Both the position numbers and the translations under genes were made by a program. The notes beneath the pieces were generated by a model, which saw only the letters and a list, made by a program, of their open reading frames with translations, had not been told where the DNA came from and did not search any database. A stretch of DNA of 64,000 bases, from assembly GCA_036676475.1 (NCBI GenBank), contig JAKFCU010000098.1, forward strand, positions 62,001-126,000, given 5' to 3'. This document shows positions 25,105 through 34,698 of the stretch, piece after piece. Every line of letters starts with the position of its first letter. Position 1 is the first letter of the stretch. Origin of the DNA: LC029 sp036676475 (GTDB lineage Bacteria; Bacillota; Bacilli; Aneurinibacillales; RAOX-1).

Positions 25105-26499
25105 TTAGACTAAAAAGGATTCATCGTACACCATCACCTGATTCCGTCCGCCTTTCTTTGCAAGATAGAGGGCTTGGTCAGCTTTTTCGATTAAGTCCTC
25201 AATTTTTTCAGCCGCTGAAGCATGACAGACACCAAGACTGATCGTGACACTATGGCTCACTTCTGATGTGGAATGAGGGATTCTGAGCGACTCCACATTG
25301 TGTCGTAATTGTTCGGCTACGAACATGGCACTGATTCCATCTGCTTCCGAAACGACAACTACGAACTCCTCTCCGCCGTATCTTGCCACAAAATCATGGG
25401 AGCGCTTTAAAGTCTTGGTTAGAGCGCCAGCTACTCTTTTTATGCAATCATCTCCTTTTTGATGACCATATGTGTCATTGAATTTTTTAAATTGATCAAT
25501 ATCGATCATAATCAAAGATAGCTGCTTTCCTTCCGTCCAGCTGCGATGGATATACTCATCAAAGGTTCTCCGATTGGCGATTCCGGTTAAGCCATCCAAG
25601 AAAGAGATTTGCTCCAGGATCTGATTTGCCTCTCTTAGTTTTTCCTCGGCGCGTTTTCTTTGTGAGGTATCACGAGAAACGGCAACGATTCCCGGTAGCT
25701 CACCAGTCTTTTCCATTAATGCTCTGGCCGTTGTTTCAAACCAAGTATAGGATCCATCTTTTTTCTTCATGCGATGCGTGAAAGTAGCAATATTCGGTTG
25801 ATTTATCGATAGAATCTGCAGTTTTTCAATATTTTCTCTATCATCCGGATGGATGAGTTCTGTCAGGGGATTTATCCCTATCAGTTCTTCCGGTTCATAA
25901 CCTAATAATGGAAGACATGCTGAGGAAACAAAGGTATAGGTCATTTCAGGGGTGAGTTGGGCAATCATATCCGTTGAGTTTTCGGTGATGAAACGATAAC
26001 GCTTTTCACTTTCTTCCAATTGTAAGGTAGTATGGATCAATTCCTTCTCGTATAAAATGCGGTCTGTGATGTCATGAATAATAGAAAATAAAACGTTCTT
26101 TTCCTTTGAAAGAATTAAGGTGGAAAAGACTTGCACATTTCTCACTTGACCGTTGGAAAGCCGGTGTTCGAAAATAAACTCATTTTTACTGTTGCTTTTT
26201 GCTTCTTCCATTCTTTGATGAAGTTCAGATTTCGATAAAATATTGATATCACTGATTTTCATCTGCTTGAGTTGTTCAAGGGGATAGCCATAGAATCTGG
26301 ATGCGGATGGATTCGCATCCACAATCTGTCCATCGGCAGGGTCTACCAGAAGCATGATCGCACTATGCTGGTTGAAAATGTTCGTCCATAGCTGATCCTT
26401 GAGTATCATCTCATCTTCTAGCCTTTCCATATCCGTAATATCAAAAAAAGTAGCAAACATCATCGGTACAGGAGCACATTCGATTAGGGTCTTCATCAT
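25105..26499 (-). CDS. PAS-PAS-GGDEF diguanylate cyclase
   Basis: This 464-residue protein probably makes cyclic di-GMP. After a short N-terminus ending FFDITDMERLE, which looks like the tail of a lost PAS domain, two PAS/PAC domains follow (about residues 30-150 and 165-280), then a GGDEF domain with DGLTGIANRR, DIDQFKKFND and the active-site motif RYGGEEF. There is no EAL domain, signal peptide or membrane segment, so sensing is cytosolic. The ATG at 26499 has AGGAGGTGACGTA upstream. A perfect FNR-type box lies about 105 bp upstream. Confidence 0.92.
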   Translation of the reverse strand: MMKTLIECAPVPMMFATFFDITDMERLEDEMILKDQLWTNIFNQHSAIMLLVDPADGQIVDANPSASRFYGYPLEQLKQMKISDINILSKSELHQRMEEAKSNSKNEFIFEHRLSNGQVRNVQVFSTLILSKEKNVLFSIIHDITDRILYEKELIHTTLQLEESEKRYRFITENSTDMIAQLTPEMTYTFVSSACLPLLGYEPEELIGINPLTELIHPDDRENIEKLQILSINQPNIATFTHRMKKKDGSYTWFETTARALMEKTGELPGIVAVSRDTSQRKRAEEKLREANQILEQISFLDGLTGIANRRTFDEYIHRSWTEGKQLSLIMIDIDQFKKFNDTYGHQKGDDCIKRVAGALTKTLKRSHDFVARYGGEEFVVVVSEADGISAMFVAEQLRHNVESLRIPHSTSEVSHSVTISLGVCHASAAEKIEDLIEKADQALYLAKKGGRNQVMVYDESFLV

Positions 26500-26603
26500 T
26501 ACGTCACCTCCTATTTGAAAGAATATCAATTTAAAAATGAAGCGCTTTCTTTATGTCCTAATTCTATTCTACTATTAAAAAAATCCAAAATATGTTAACA
26601 ATT

Positions 26604-26619
26604 TGTGATATGTATCACA
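26604..26619. promoter_or_regulatory. FNR/CRP-type operator upstream of the diguanylate cyclase
   Basis: TGTGATATGTATCACA is a perfect TGTGA-N6-TCACA palindrome. A TAATAG -10 candidate on the minus strand at 26577-26572 would place the site just upstream of a promoter for the cyclase gene. Confidence 0.6.
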
Positions 26620-26712
26620 ATATGCAGTGTAAGTGAAAACTTTTAATTTGTTTGTCATTAATTCATATTTTTTATCTAATCATTGTATCCGCTTACTGTT
26701 AAACGGTAGGGA

Positions 26713-27676
26713 TATTCGGAAGCCGATGCGAACGCGCCGCACGTTAAATTAGCCGATGAAGCTTACTTGATTGGCAGGCCAAGAGTAGCAGATAGTTATT
26801 TGAATATGGATAAAATCATTGAAGTGACTCAGGAAACAGGGACGGAAGCGGTTCATCCGGGATACGGGCTGCTATCGGAAAATGCAGGCTTTGCCCGTAG
26901 ATGTGACGAGGCCGGACTCGTGATTATTGGACCTCGCCCGGACGTCATTGCCCAAATCCGCGGCACATCGAGATTCAGATCTTGGCTGATTCCTATGGGG
27001 ATACAGTTTACCTATGGGAACGGGAATGTTCGATTCAGCGTCGATATCAAAAAGTAGTGGAGGAAGCCCCTTCCTTGTTCTTGGATGAAGCTCTCGCAGT
27101 AGCATGGGGCAAGCGGCAGTCAAAGCAGCCTTATCTATTGGATATCAGAATGTTGGTACGATTGAGTTTTTGGTTGATGCGGATAAGAATTTTTACTTGT
27201 TGGAAATGAATACCCGTCTACAGGTGGAACACCCGGTTACTGAAGAAATTACGGGATTAGATTTAGTGGCCGAACAGCTTCGGATCGCAGCGGGTGAACA
27301 TCTGAATATGAGTCAGTCTGATGTAAAACGTGACGAGCATGCGATCGAAGTGCGAATTTATGCCGAGGATCCGAAGACCTTCTTTCCGTCACCCAGCACG
27401 ATTACGAAATTGGGTTTACACGAAGGCCCTGGGATTCGCCATGAACTAGCCGTGAGCGATCAGTCAGTTGTTACCCCTTTTTATGATCCAATGATTGCTA
27501 AACTCGTGGTGAAAGGGAAGGATCGTGAGGAGGTGATTGATCGTCTCCAAGTTGCGCTAGCCCATTATGAGGTGCAGGGAATTAAAACGAATATCCCGAT
27601 GCTGCAAGAGGTTGTGGAGCATCCGACATTTCGGACAGGGGATACGACAACTAGTTTTGTGTCCAGGTATCTATAA
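26713..27676 (+). pseudogene. decayed biotin carboxylase (acyl-CoA carboxylase subunit)
   Basis: The reading starts inside the N-terminal domain (YSEADANAPHVKLADEAYLI, then EAVHPGYGLLSEN). It loses the glycine-rich part of the ATP-grasp domain, shifts frame near 26960 to PRHIEIQILADSYG, and shifts again near 27100 to an intact C-terminal half (FYLLEMNTRLQVEHPVTEEI, EVRIYAEDP, PFYDPMIAKLVVKG). With an internal deletion and two frameshifts it cannot be functional. It resembles the YngH/MccA type rather than housekeeping AccC. Confidence 0.88.
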
Positions 27677-27848
27677 GAAAATAAAGGAATTGGATTGAAA
27701 TAGGAGGGATTATGTTGAGTGAAACCGGTATTGCAGGCCTAATTATTTGCAGAACTTTCCGTAAAATAAGAAGAAATGAAGAAGAGCCCTTCCGTATTCA
27801 TGTGGATAGGATTTTTTCATTTGTAAATACAAAAGTAGGGATCGAGCC

Positions 27849-28514
27849 TTATGGGATATTAATGGTTTTAAGATGGTGCATATTCCAAAATACTTTTTCT
27901 CCATTGGCCACGATAAGTTTCACCATATTATTATCAACATGCTGAAGCAAACCTATTTTATTAGGGTGATCCGCTAAATCAAAAACGACGAGATTTCCTT
28001 CGTATCTTTTACATTGCTGTTCAAATGTCCGAGATAAGGGGATGGGAGAAGGATTGAGAGGGAAGGTGTTGTTGTTCAAAGAGTAAGGGGTGAGGCTTAA
28101 GGGATACGGAATCAACCATTTTAAGTGGTTAAGAGAAACCATCATTGTCCTGTAAACGGGGGAGTAGAAAATAAAGTAGTCGTTCATGATGCTTGTTAAG
28201 TATCCATGAACGGCTTTATCTCCCGTCACATATATTTGCACAAAATGACCTCTTGCCTGATCCAATATCTTTCGATAGGAAATTGTTTTGGCCTGAAGAT
28301 CAAAGGGGGCGTTGGATGGATCGTGCATCTGTTCGTCTGTTTCTGGTCTGAGCTTGAGATGCTGTAGATGCACTAACGGAATATAATAGAACTGTCCTTT
28401 TTGATAGATGACGATGATATCCGGTCCTGCATCCACCAGGATTCCACTAATAGGGTTAGTACCCGAAATATCACAGTCAACTTGTTTTCCAACGTAGTTC
28501 AATAAGTTACACAT
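27849..28514 (-). CDS. spore coat-type protein with three Sm-like barrels, copy 1
   Basis: This 221-residue protein is a close paralogue, of equal length, of the one encoded at 40081. Three segments share a pattern of a G-x-hydrophobic strand, a G, strands and a final H-(I/L)-K: GKQVDCDISG to LVHLQHL, GHFVQIYVTG to LNHLKWL, and GNLVVFDLAD to MHHLKTI. The same unit occurs three times in the protein at 38919, which resembles DUF2642 coat proteins. The ATG at 28514 has AGGAGG upstream and follows the ArsB-family gene by 32 bp. A spore-surface role is inferred from the family and neighbourhood. Confidence 0.75.
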   Translation of the reverse strand: MCNLLNYVGKQVDCDISGTNPISGILVDAGPDIIVIYQKGQFYYIPLVHLQHLKLRPETDEQMHDPSNAPFDLQAKTISYRKILDQARGHFVQIYVTGDKAVHGYLTSIMNDYFIFYSPVYRTMMVSLNHLKWLIPYPLSLTPYSLNNNTFPLNPSPIPLSRTFEQQCKRYEGNLVVFDLADHPNKIGLLQHVDNNMVKLIVANGEKVFWNMHHLKTINIP

Positions 28515-28546
28515 GTGAAAACCTCCTGTTTTACTTCTAGGTTGAG

Positions 28547-29896
28547 CTAGAATATCCAAGTTACCCAATAAGCTAAAATGACTAGGGTGAAAATTAAGGT
28601 AATCGGGATCACAATCAATGTCACTTTCAAATATTGCCCCCAGGTAATGATCACTTTTCCTTTCTTTAGAATATGCATCCACATTAAGGTAGCAAGGGTT
28701 CCAATGGGTAAAATCAGGGAACCGATGTCACTGCCGATGACGCTTGCCAGATAAGAAATTTTTAGCGTAAGGGGATCAAGCCCCATATTAGTTAGGGCTA
28801 TGGTTCCTACCATCAAGGCGGGATGATTGTTGAATAAATTGGAAAGGATGGAAACCAGGACACCCATCATGAAACTGGCATGAAGCAATCCTCCAGAAAC
28901 GATTGGTTGAAGGAATTCGATGAGCCATTGGGTTAGCCCAATGTTATGCAATCCATAAATAATCACATACATACTGAAGGCAAATACAAGGATATACCAC
29001 GGAGTTTTTTTCAACATATCAGCCGGAGAAATCCCCAACCGATACCAACGCCAAGCTAGTAGAACGAGAGAACCGAAAACAGCGGCTATGGCAACGGGAA
29101 TATGGAAGTAGGAAGCAACGTAAAGACCGAGTCGAACAGTGAATATGAAAATGAGGACATTCCTCATGAAGGTAGAACGATTTTCCACAGGAATGGAGAT
29201 GGAGTTTCCTTTTAGCGGGTGACTTCCTATTGCAGGGTTCCATAAACCTGAAATCTTGGTTGATAGTGTACGCGGCAAGATACGATAAAAGTAGGTGTAG
29301 AGTAGAGCTATTAGAAAAAGCAACCCTAGTGTAGCGGGAACAAACATCATCGCAGTGTACATATAAAGATCCATACTCACGATTTTTAGTGAGATTAAGT
29401 TGACGATGTTACTCACACCGATGGGGGCGCTAGAGGCTGTTGCTGTTAAAGCTCCAGATAAAAGGTAGGGTATTTTCTGATGGTTTCTCACACCGAGATG
29501 TTGGAGTAACATGATCAAGATAGGAGTTGTAATAAGGATGCTTCCATCGTTATTGACGAATAGTGTCATAAGGAAACAAAAAAGGTTAACCAACCAAAAA
29601 AGGTGATGACCTGACCCTTTCGCTCTTTCTACCAACTTTTCTGCAGCCCACTGAAAGAATCCAAAACTTTCCAAAACAATTGCCATGACGATGGTAGAGA
29701 CGATGGTAATGGCTGCGCCACCTATCGTTTCGGTGATCGTACCCAAATCAGATAAAGAAACACTACCACTCAGGAGGACAAAAGCAGCTCCAACCGTAGC
29801 AGGTATCGCCTCATTCACATGAGGTTTCAAGAATATGAATAAGAGGGTACAGATAAAAGAAAGAATCGTCAGGGGTATCATGATTTCAGTGAACAT
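28547..29896 (-). CDS. ArsB/NhaD-superfamily membrane transporter
   Basis: This 449-residue membrane protein has about 11 hydrophobic segments and the family signature LSGALTATASSAPIGVSNIVNL, with LFVNNDGSILITTPIL earlier. Family members export arsenite or exchange Na+/H+ or carry anions. No arsR or arsC is next to it, and it is followed in operon by a coat-type gene, so an arsenic role is not supported by context. A decayed second copy of this gene lies before the paralogous coat gene at about 39.85 kb. Confidence 0.85.
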   Translation of the reverse strand: MFTEIMIPLTILSFICTLLFIFLKPHVNEAIPATVGAAFVLLSGSVSLSDLGTITETIGGAAITIVSTIVMAIVLESFGFFQWAAEKLVERAKGSGHHLFWLVNLFCFLMTLFVNNDGSILITTPILIMLLQHLGVRNHQKIPYLLSGALTATASSAPIGVSNIVNLISLKIVSMDLYMYTAMMFVPATLGLLFLIALLYTYFYRILPRTLSTKISGLWNPAIGSHPLKGNSISIPVENRSTFMRNVLIFIFTVRLGLYVASYFHIPVAIAAVFGSLVLLAWRWYRLGISPADMLKKTPWYILVFAFSMYVIIYGLHNIGLTQWLIEFLQPIVSGGLLHASFMMGVLVSILSNLFNNHPALMVGTIALTNMGLDPLTLKISYLASVIGSDIGSLILPIGTLATLMWMHILKKGKVIITWGQYLKVTLIVIPITLIFTLVILAYWVTWIF

Positions 29897-30148
29897 TCAT
29901 GGTTTCACTCCCTACAATTTTAAATTTTTAAATGAAAATCTATTTGAAAAGTATCGTAATACTAGGACTTTTTCCCTCCTTATCATCTGTCCTTAATGTT
30001 CATTTATAATGTATGTATACGTAACCTCCATCTTCTCCGTACTAAACTACTGTCTTATTTTCTATTAAATTGACTACTATCATGGAGTGACATTTGTCTA
30101 TCAACGGAACATATTAAAGACTTATAGATATATATGGGGAGCAATTAC

Positions 30149-30620
30149 ATGGAAAAAGAGCCTGATCATTGGCAGATTGATGCTGACTTAACCCAATCCT
30201 ACCTGGAGAGGGAGCGGAGGTCCTTCTTGAAGAAGGGTTGAATTTCCACGGCTTGTCCGCATACATTAAGGCCTTGTACCATGGCATGCATAGCCTATTG
30301 GCTGGCAAACATTCGGAGTACCGGGATATTGATGTCAAAGGGTATGAACAGCTTGACAAATTCCCCAAACAGGCATAGAATAGTTCATTTTGGCTCATGT
30401 TTGGAGAGGAGAGAATACGGCACAATCTATTTTCTACGAAGTCATTGATCTGATCGGGCCGGACGGGGAACTTCTGTCTAAAAACCCAGAGTGATCCTTT
30501 TCATGTATATGGACCTAGCTACCGGCATTACAATTTCTTTGCTTATGGCCGATTCATATTCCCTAAAAAAGGGATTTATAAGTTACGATCCAAGCTATTT
30601 AAGGAAAAGGGGCAGAATAC
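30149..30620 (+). pseudogene. decayed gene of unknown family
   Basis: From ATG 30149 a frame gives EPDHWQIDADLTQSYLE. It then shifts by one base to GAEVLLEEGLNFHGLSAYIK and onward to a TAG near 30377. A third stretch reads SIFYEVIDLIGPDGELLSKN, followed after a stop and shift by HVYGPSYRHYNFFAYGRFIF. The consistent coding look across shifted frames marks a decayed gene or genes. I do not recognise the family. The rest of 29897-31418 contains hairpins but no gene that I can support. Confidence 0.45.
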
Positions 30621-30667
30621 GCCTTGTGTCCATGAAAACTTTCTTCATATTATTTATGGCAAATCAA

Positions 30668-30703
30668 AAAAGCCCAGGATCCATCATCGGATTCCGGGCT
30701 TTC
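30668..30703 (+). terminator. terminator-like hairpin
   Basis: AAAGCCC pairs with GGGCTTT around ATCC-N6-GGAT, with a short T-rich tail, downstream of the decayed region. Confidence 0.5.
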
Positions 30704-31082
30704 GATTTTCTTTTGGGCATCTGCTAAATCAGTCATTCAACCAGGGGGAATGGAGTAGTATCAAGATTTCTATCCAAATACCCGCTGAATAGAAATGATG
30801 GATGATGTACGGCGGTTTCCACCAGAATGGAAATTTCTGATCAATGTACATGCGAATAGCCTCCTTCTCTTAATTAGTGTATAGAACCGCTTCTATTATA
30901 GGGATAATAGTCCAATTTTTGTAGGATTGCTTGATTTGGCATATGGATTTAGGTTTGCTGAAGAGCCAATGCAATCATAGAATGGTCAGGTCGATGCTCC
31001 AGTAGACAGAAGGGGTTTCTTCCGGGGGATTACAATTGGCAAACCAATACTACGTAGGGTGCAAAAATAAGGTTCACCAGGC

Positions 31083-31116
31083 AGATACAAGAACCTCCGA
31101 GGTCCTGGTTGTGTCT
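31083..31116. terminator. hairpin, possibly a terminator
   Basis: AGATACAAGAACCTC and GAGGTCCTGGTTGTGTCT form a long imperfect stem with a CG turn. The following bases are only moderately T-rich. Confidence 0.4.
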
Positions 31117-31418
31117 ATTTCTTTGTGGTTGGTGAAGCGCTGAGATCAATTTGCAAATGAATGATGGCTGGAGAACTGATAGTCTCTCTTATTAACGAAT
31201 GTAGAAGGCAGAAACTTCGAAAATAAACTCCTACAAGTGCATATTTCTCTATTTTTTCCACCCTTGTCTACAACACTTTCAATGTCTGCTGCATTTAATA
31301 TAGTAGATTCAGAATGTATTCTATAAGTCATCTCATTGGTATTTTTCCAACTTCTGAGAATGACGATGTATGACTGGATTAAACGACTTACAGTAATTGT
31401 AAGAGAGGAGGAAATATA

Positions 31419-32519
31419 ATGAATATAGGGAACCTGGATAATTGGGTGAAAAAGATACAAGTTAAAAACATGATTAATGCTGACGTTGAAGTGGTCAACA
31501 AATCAACGCTAAAGATGATCGGTAAAGGACGCCAAGGAGCGGTCTTTCGATTATCTGACGACATCTGTTTGAAAGTTTTTGGCAATACGGAGGATTGTGA
31601 ACGAGAATACTTTGCTCTATCTCTTGGACAGCACACCAATCTCTTGCCACGCATCTTTGGGAAAGGATCACTATATATTGCTATGGAAATAATCAACGGG
31701 GTCGATTTGCGCGAATACCTGCAATCACAACCCTTGACATCCGAATTATCCCATAAGTTGATAGAGATGCTAATCACGTTTAAGAATATCGGTTTTGAAC
31801 GGATCGACCATCATAAGCGGCAAATTTATCTGCAAGAGGATGGCAGTCTTAAAGTGATCGATGTGGCGAGGACTGTCTGGCGTGATCGGGTATATCCTTA
31901 TCCGCGTAAATTGTTGACTTCCTTCGGTGAAGAAAATAGACAATTGTTTTTAACCCATGTACAAAAGATGGCACCAAAATTGTATGAAGAATGGCAGCAC
32001 TATATCCGTATGGAAGAGATATCCCGCCAGATTAGCCAAGTACTATTTGCAAACCCGTCTGATACCAAAAGTTTGAAAACTCAAAGCGGAAATTTGTTGA
32101 CAACCAATGATGAGCGCAAGCATGCTACCCAATTAGAAGGTTTAGTACGCAAAGTATTTAAAGAAGAATGGATCAAAACGATGCTCGCACAAGGAAAAGA
32201 TCCAGAAAAAGTAATGCGGAAAATTGATGAGTATCTTGAAAAACAAGAAAGTCAGTATGCTGGGAATAGTGGTAACCGCAAACATGATAAACGCGATAAA
32301 TACGATAAACATGATAAAGATGATAAACACGATAAACATGATAAACACGATAAACATGATAAACATGATAAACGCGATAAACATGATAAAGATGATAAAC
32401 ACGATAAACACGATAAACACGATAAACATGATAAAAGAGATAAACATGGTAGGGAAGAAAGACACGGCAGACATGATAGAAACGATAGACATCATAATCA
32501 TGGTAGACATTCACGATAA
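31419..32519 (+). CDS. kinase-fold protein with (His-Asp-Lys)n tail, spore coat locus
   Basis: Residues 25-215 look like a small Ser/Thr-kinase fold: glycine-rich loop GKGRQGAVFRL, putative Lys in ICLKVFG, hinge AMEIINGVDLREYL, and a divergent catalytic/metal region ERIDHHKRQIYL then VIDVARTVW, instead of canonical HRD and DFG. A basic helical region follows. After about residue 285 the chain is an almost pure HDK/RDK repeat ending in HGR/HDR. The ATG follows GAGAGGAGG. Phosphotransfer on coat proteins or glycans is inferred from the neighbouring glycosyltransferases. The divergent motifs leave activity uncertain. Confidence 0.75.
   Translation: MNIGNLDNWVKKIQVKNMINADVEVVNKSTLKMIGKGRQGAVFRLSDDICLKVFGNTEDCEREYFALSLGQHTNLLPRIFGKGSLYIAMEIINGVDLREYLQSQPLTSELSHKLIEMLITFKNIGFERIDHHKRQIYLQEDGSLKVIDVARTVWRDRVYPYPRKLLTSFGEENRQLFLTHVQKMAPKLYEEWQHYIRMEEISRQISQVLFANPSDTKSLKTQSGNLLTTNDERKHATQLEGLVRKVFKEEWIKTMLAQGKDPEKVMRKIDEYLEKQESQYAGNSGNRKHDKRDKYDKHDKDDKHDKHDKHDKHDKHDKRDKHDKDDKHDKHDKHDKHDKRDKHGREERHGRHDRNDRHHNHGRHSR
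32278..32445 (+). repeat. 9-bp tandem repeat coding (His-Asp-Lys)n
   Basis: About 18 copies of a CATGATAAA-like 9-mer (variants CACGATAAA, CGCGATAAA, GATGATAAA) encode the charged tail of the kinase-fold protein. Such arrays can expand and contract by slippage without frameshift. Confidence 0.9.
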
Positions 32520-32585
32520 CAAGACTACTATGGATGGCAAAGAAAAAAATATGCCCAGCAATGAAAAGGAAAGAGGGGGATTAAT

Positions 32586-33704
32586 ATGAAGATCCTTGTC
32601 ATCTGGCGTCTGCTTACCGTTGGGGGAGTAAATGCCGGTTGGCGAAATCGAGCGGTTTATTTTAAAAAACATGGAATTAATACTGAATTTTTGTACACGA
32701 CAGATCATGGTGGGCTACATATTATGGAAGATGTAGCTCCCATTTATTTAACCAAAGATGAGACGGAGATCATATCCATTATTCAAAACAACAAATACGA
32801 TGCTATTCTCGTTGTGGATACAGGTGGTGCCTATAAATGGCTTCAAAAAGCAAACTATCAAGGTCCTGTCCTGGTGGAAGCGCGAACCCCTGAACTTATC
32901 AAGCTTAAACCTCATTTGAAAAACTTCAGAGGAATTCGTCCTGTATCCATCATTGTTCCCTCACAATATCAAAAACAATTAGTATCGATACTGACTGATG
33001 TTAATCCCGTCAACGTGATTTATAACGGGGTGGATACGTCCTTCTTTCGACCGCTGACGACCGAGGAAATTGAATATAACAATGCCCCTCTGCTCCCGAA
33101 AGATAAAAAGATCATTGGTTGGATCGGCCGACTCGACAAACGCAAAAACTGGCCCTTGTTGCTAGAGATTGCCAAACGGATTAAAAGTGAGCGGGATGAT
33201 ATTGAATTTTGGGTTGTTGGAGGCGCTCAAAGCGTGCAACGTGAAGAATTTGCAGACAAAATACGAGAACAGCAATTAACCGATATTATCAAATGGTTTC
33301 CTGTCATTTCCTATCAACAAATGCCGCAAATCTATGCGAAAATACGTCAATCAGGCGGTTGCACCCTTGCTACCACTAAATCAGAATCATTTGGTAACAC
33401 TTTTATTGAAGCAATGGCATGTGGTGTACCTCTAGTTGCTCCCAATATTATGCCAATCTCCGAATTGGTTATTCAAGGCGAGACAGGATTACTCTTTCGT
33501 GGGCACCAGGTCCAAGACGCAGTTAGGCAACTGTATTGTATCTTAGAAAATCCTGTTCTCCATCAGCACATCTCTCAGGGAGCCATTGATCACATTCAAC
33601 AGAAATTTGCTATCTGCAAAGTGGCAGAAACTTATGTTCACTTGTTGCAAAATATTTTCAGTGTGAGCAAGAATGCAGCCAATGGTGAGGAGAATTTCTC
33701 ATGA
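32586..33704 (+). CDS. family-4-like glycosyltransferase, spore coat locus
   Basis: This 372-residue GT-B glycosyltransferase carries IIGWIGRLDKRKNWPLLLEI at the start of the C-terminal Rossmann domain. It has the nucleotide-sugar motif region ATTKSESFGNTFIEAMACGVPLV, with the E-x7-E acid residues. An N-terminal loop VGGVNAGWRNRAVYF resembles acceptor-domain starts. A TGA overlap couples it to the next gene. The donor and acceptor cannot be named. CotSA-like glycosylation of spore surface components is inferred. Confidence 0.85.
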   Translation: MKILVIWRLLTVGGVNAGWRNRAVYFKKHGINTEFLYTTDHGGLHIMEDVAPIYLTKDETEIISIIQNNKYDAILVVDTGGAYKWLQKANYQGPVLVEARTPELIKLKPHLKNFRGIRPVSIIVPSQYQKQLVSILTDVNPVNVIYNGVDTSFFRPLTTEEIEYNNAPLLPKDKKIIGWIGRLDKRKNWPLLLEIAKRIKSERDDIEFWVVGGAQSVQREEFADKIREQQLTDIIKWFPVISYQQMPQIYAKIRQSGGCTLATTKSESFGNTFIEAMACGVPLVAPNIMPISELVIQGETGLLFRGHQVQDAVRQLYCILENPVLHQHISQGAIDHIQQKFAICKVAETYVHLLQNIFSVSKNAANGEENFS

Positions 33705-34477
33705 TTGAACCCATTTCGTATCGTAAGCAGTTAGAAGGAAAATCAAATGCTCATCTGATAGGATTTAGCGATGGAAGAGACTACGTGGTGAAATATTTCA
33801 AACCTGGTTTTGAAAAAGCCCTACCGAATGAATGGGTCGCCTATTGCTTGGGACGTTTTCTTGGACTTCCAGTTCCCTTCGCCAAAATAGTGGAAATTCC
33901 ACAAGAATTCTCTAATCAAGTACCTGAATTAGCACAGGTATGCTTCACTCAACATCAGTTCGCTTCGTTGTACTTACCCAATTGTTATAACGGACATCAA
34001 GTGTCTGCTGTACCCAAAATCCTCAATCATCAGTCGCTAGCTGGCATCATTTTATACGATTATTGGCTATGCAATAAAGATCGCACTCGTAAAAATATTC
34101 TCTTACACGAAGAGATGCCAAATTCCTACCGATTATGGATCATCGACCACTCGGAAATTTTTGGATCCTTTAGTTGGCTGCATCCCTATTTAGAAACACT
34201 GCCAATCGGGATTATGAAAAGTGCAACACACCAGCTAATGGCAAGTTTTATCGAAGACGAGCGATACTTTGCCGAACAACTAGAAATTATTCAGACCATT
34301 CCTACCTTGTTACTAGAGGAGATTGTCTCGTTGACCCCCGAAGATTGGCAAATTTCGACCGACCATAGAAAAGATATTGTCACTACTTTGGTGATGCGCC
34401 GCAAAAAAATTCTTCCCCCCTTGATCAATCAATTTGTCAAAAATGTATACCGTCCATTACGCAAACATCATGAGTAG
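33701..34477 (+). CDS. HipA-like kinase-fold protein
   Basis: This 258-residue protein resembles the HipA-like kinase core. The N-terminal part has an ATP-lysine strand YVVKYFKPG and ALPNEWVAYCLGRFLGLPVP. The catalytic loop is YDYWLCNKDRTRKNILL, followed by the metal-binding motif WIIDHSEIFGS. There is no HipB partner, so it is not a toxin-antitoxin pair. Its ATG overlaps the glycosyltransferase stop (ATGA). It probably phosphorylates a spore coat component or small molecule, by analogy with its neighbours. Confidence 0.75.
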   Translation: MIEPISYRKQLEGKSNAHLIGFSDGRDYVVKYFKPGFEKALPNEWVAYCLGRFLGLPVPFAKIVEIPQEFSNQVPELAQVCFTQHQFASLYLPNCYNGHQVSAVPKILNHQSLAGIILYDYWLCNKDRTRKNILLHEEMPNSYRLWIIDHSEIFGSFSWLHPYLETLPIGIMKSATHQLMASFIEDERYFAEQLEIIQTIPTLLLEEIVSLTPEDWQISTDHRKDIVTTLVMRRKKILPPLINQFVKNVYRPLRKHHE

Positions 34478-34484
34478 GTGTAAC

Positions 34485-34518
34485 AACCCACCTTATTAGA
34501 TAGAGGAGAGGTGGGTTT
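34485..34518 (+). terminator. terminator-like hairpin
   Basis: AACCCACC pairs with GGTGGGTT 17 bases later, followed by TAATGTT. It is a weak terminator between the two halves of the coat decoration locus. Confidence 0.5.
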
Positions 34519-34698
34519 AATGTTGTAGCCTTTGTTAAATTTATGATTTCTTATAATTTAATTAATTCTAAAAAATATAAATTCACCATGTTGTTTATCT
34601 AGATCATAATTAATCACCATTTAATAGAATACTAGAGAATATTTAAGAAAATTTAATCTTATATTCACAATTAAAAGAGTAAAGCGAGGAGATAATTA

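Noticed and set aside
27712..27945. 77-codon frame after the biotin carboxylase remnant
   Set aside because: It has a fair binding site, but its second half runs antisense through the end of the coat gene and no family features are seen. It is probably a remnant or chance frame.
28547..29896. Arsenic resistance operon
   Set aside because: No arsR, arsC, arsA or arsD lies nearby. The only operon partner is a coat-type gene.
32142..32514. Long minus-strand frames opposite the HDK repeat
   Set aside because: They are simple antisense readings of the 9-bp tandem repeat, without start signals.
33701..34477. HipBA toxin-antitoxin system
   Set aside because: The kinase-fold gene has no helix-turn-helix HipB partner and is translationally coupled to a glycosyltransferase instead.
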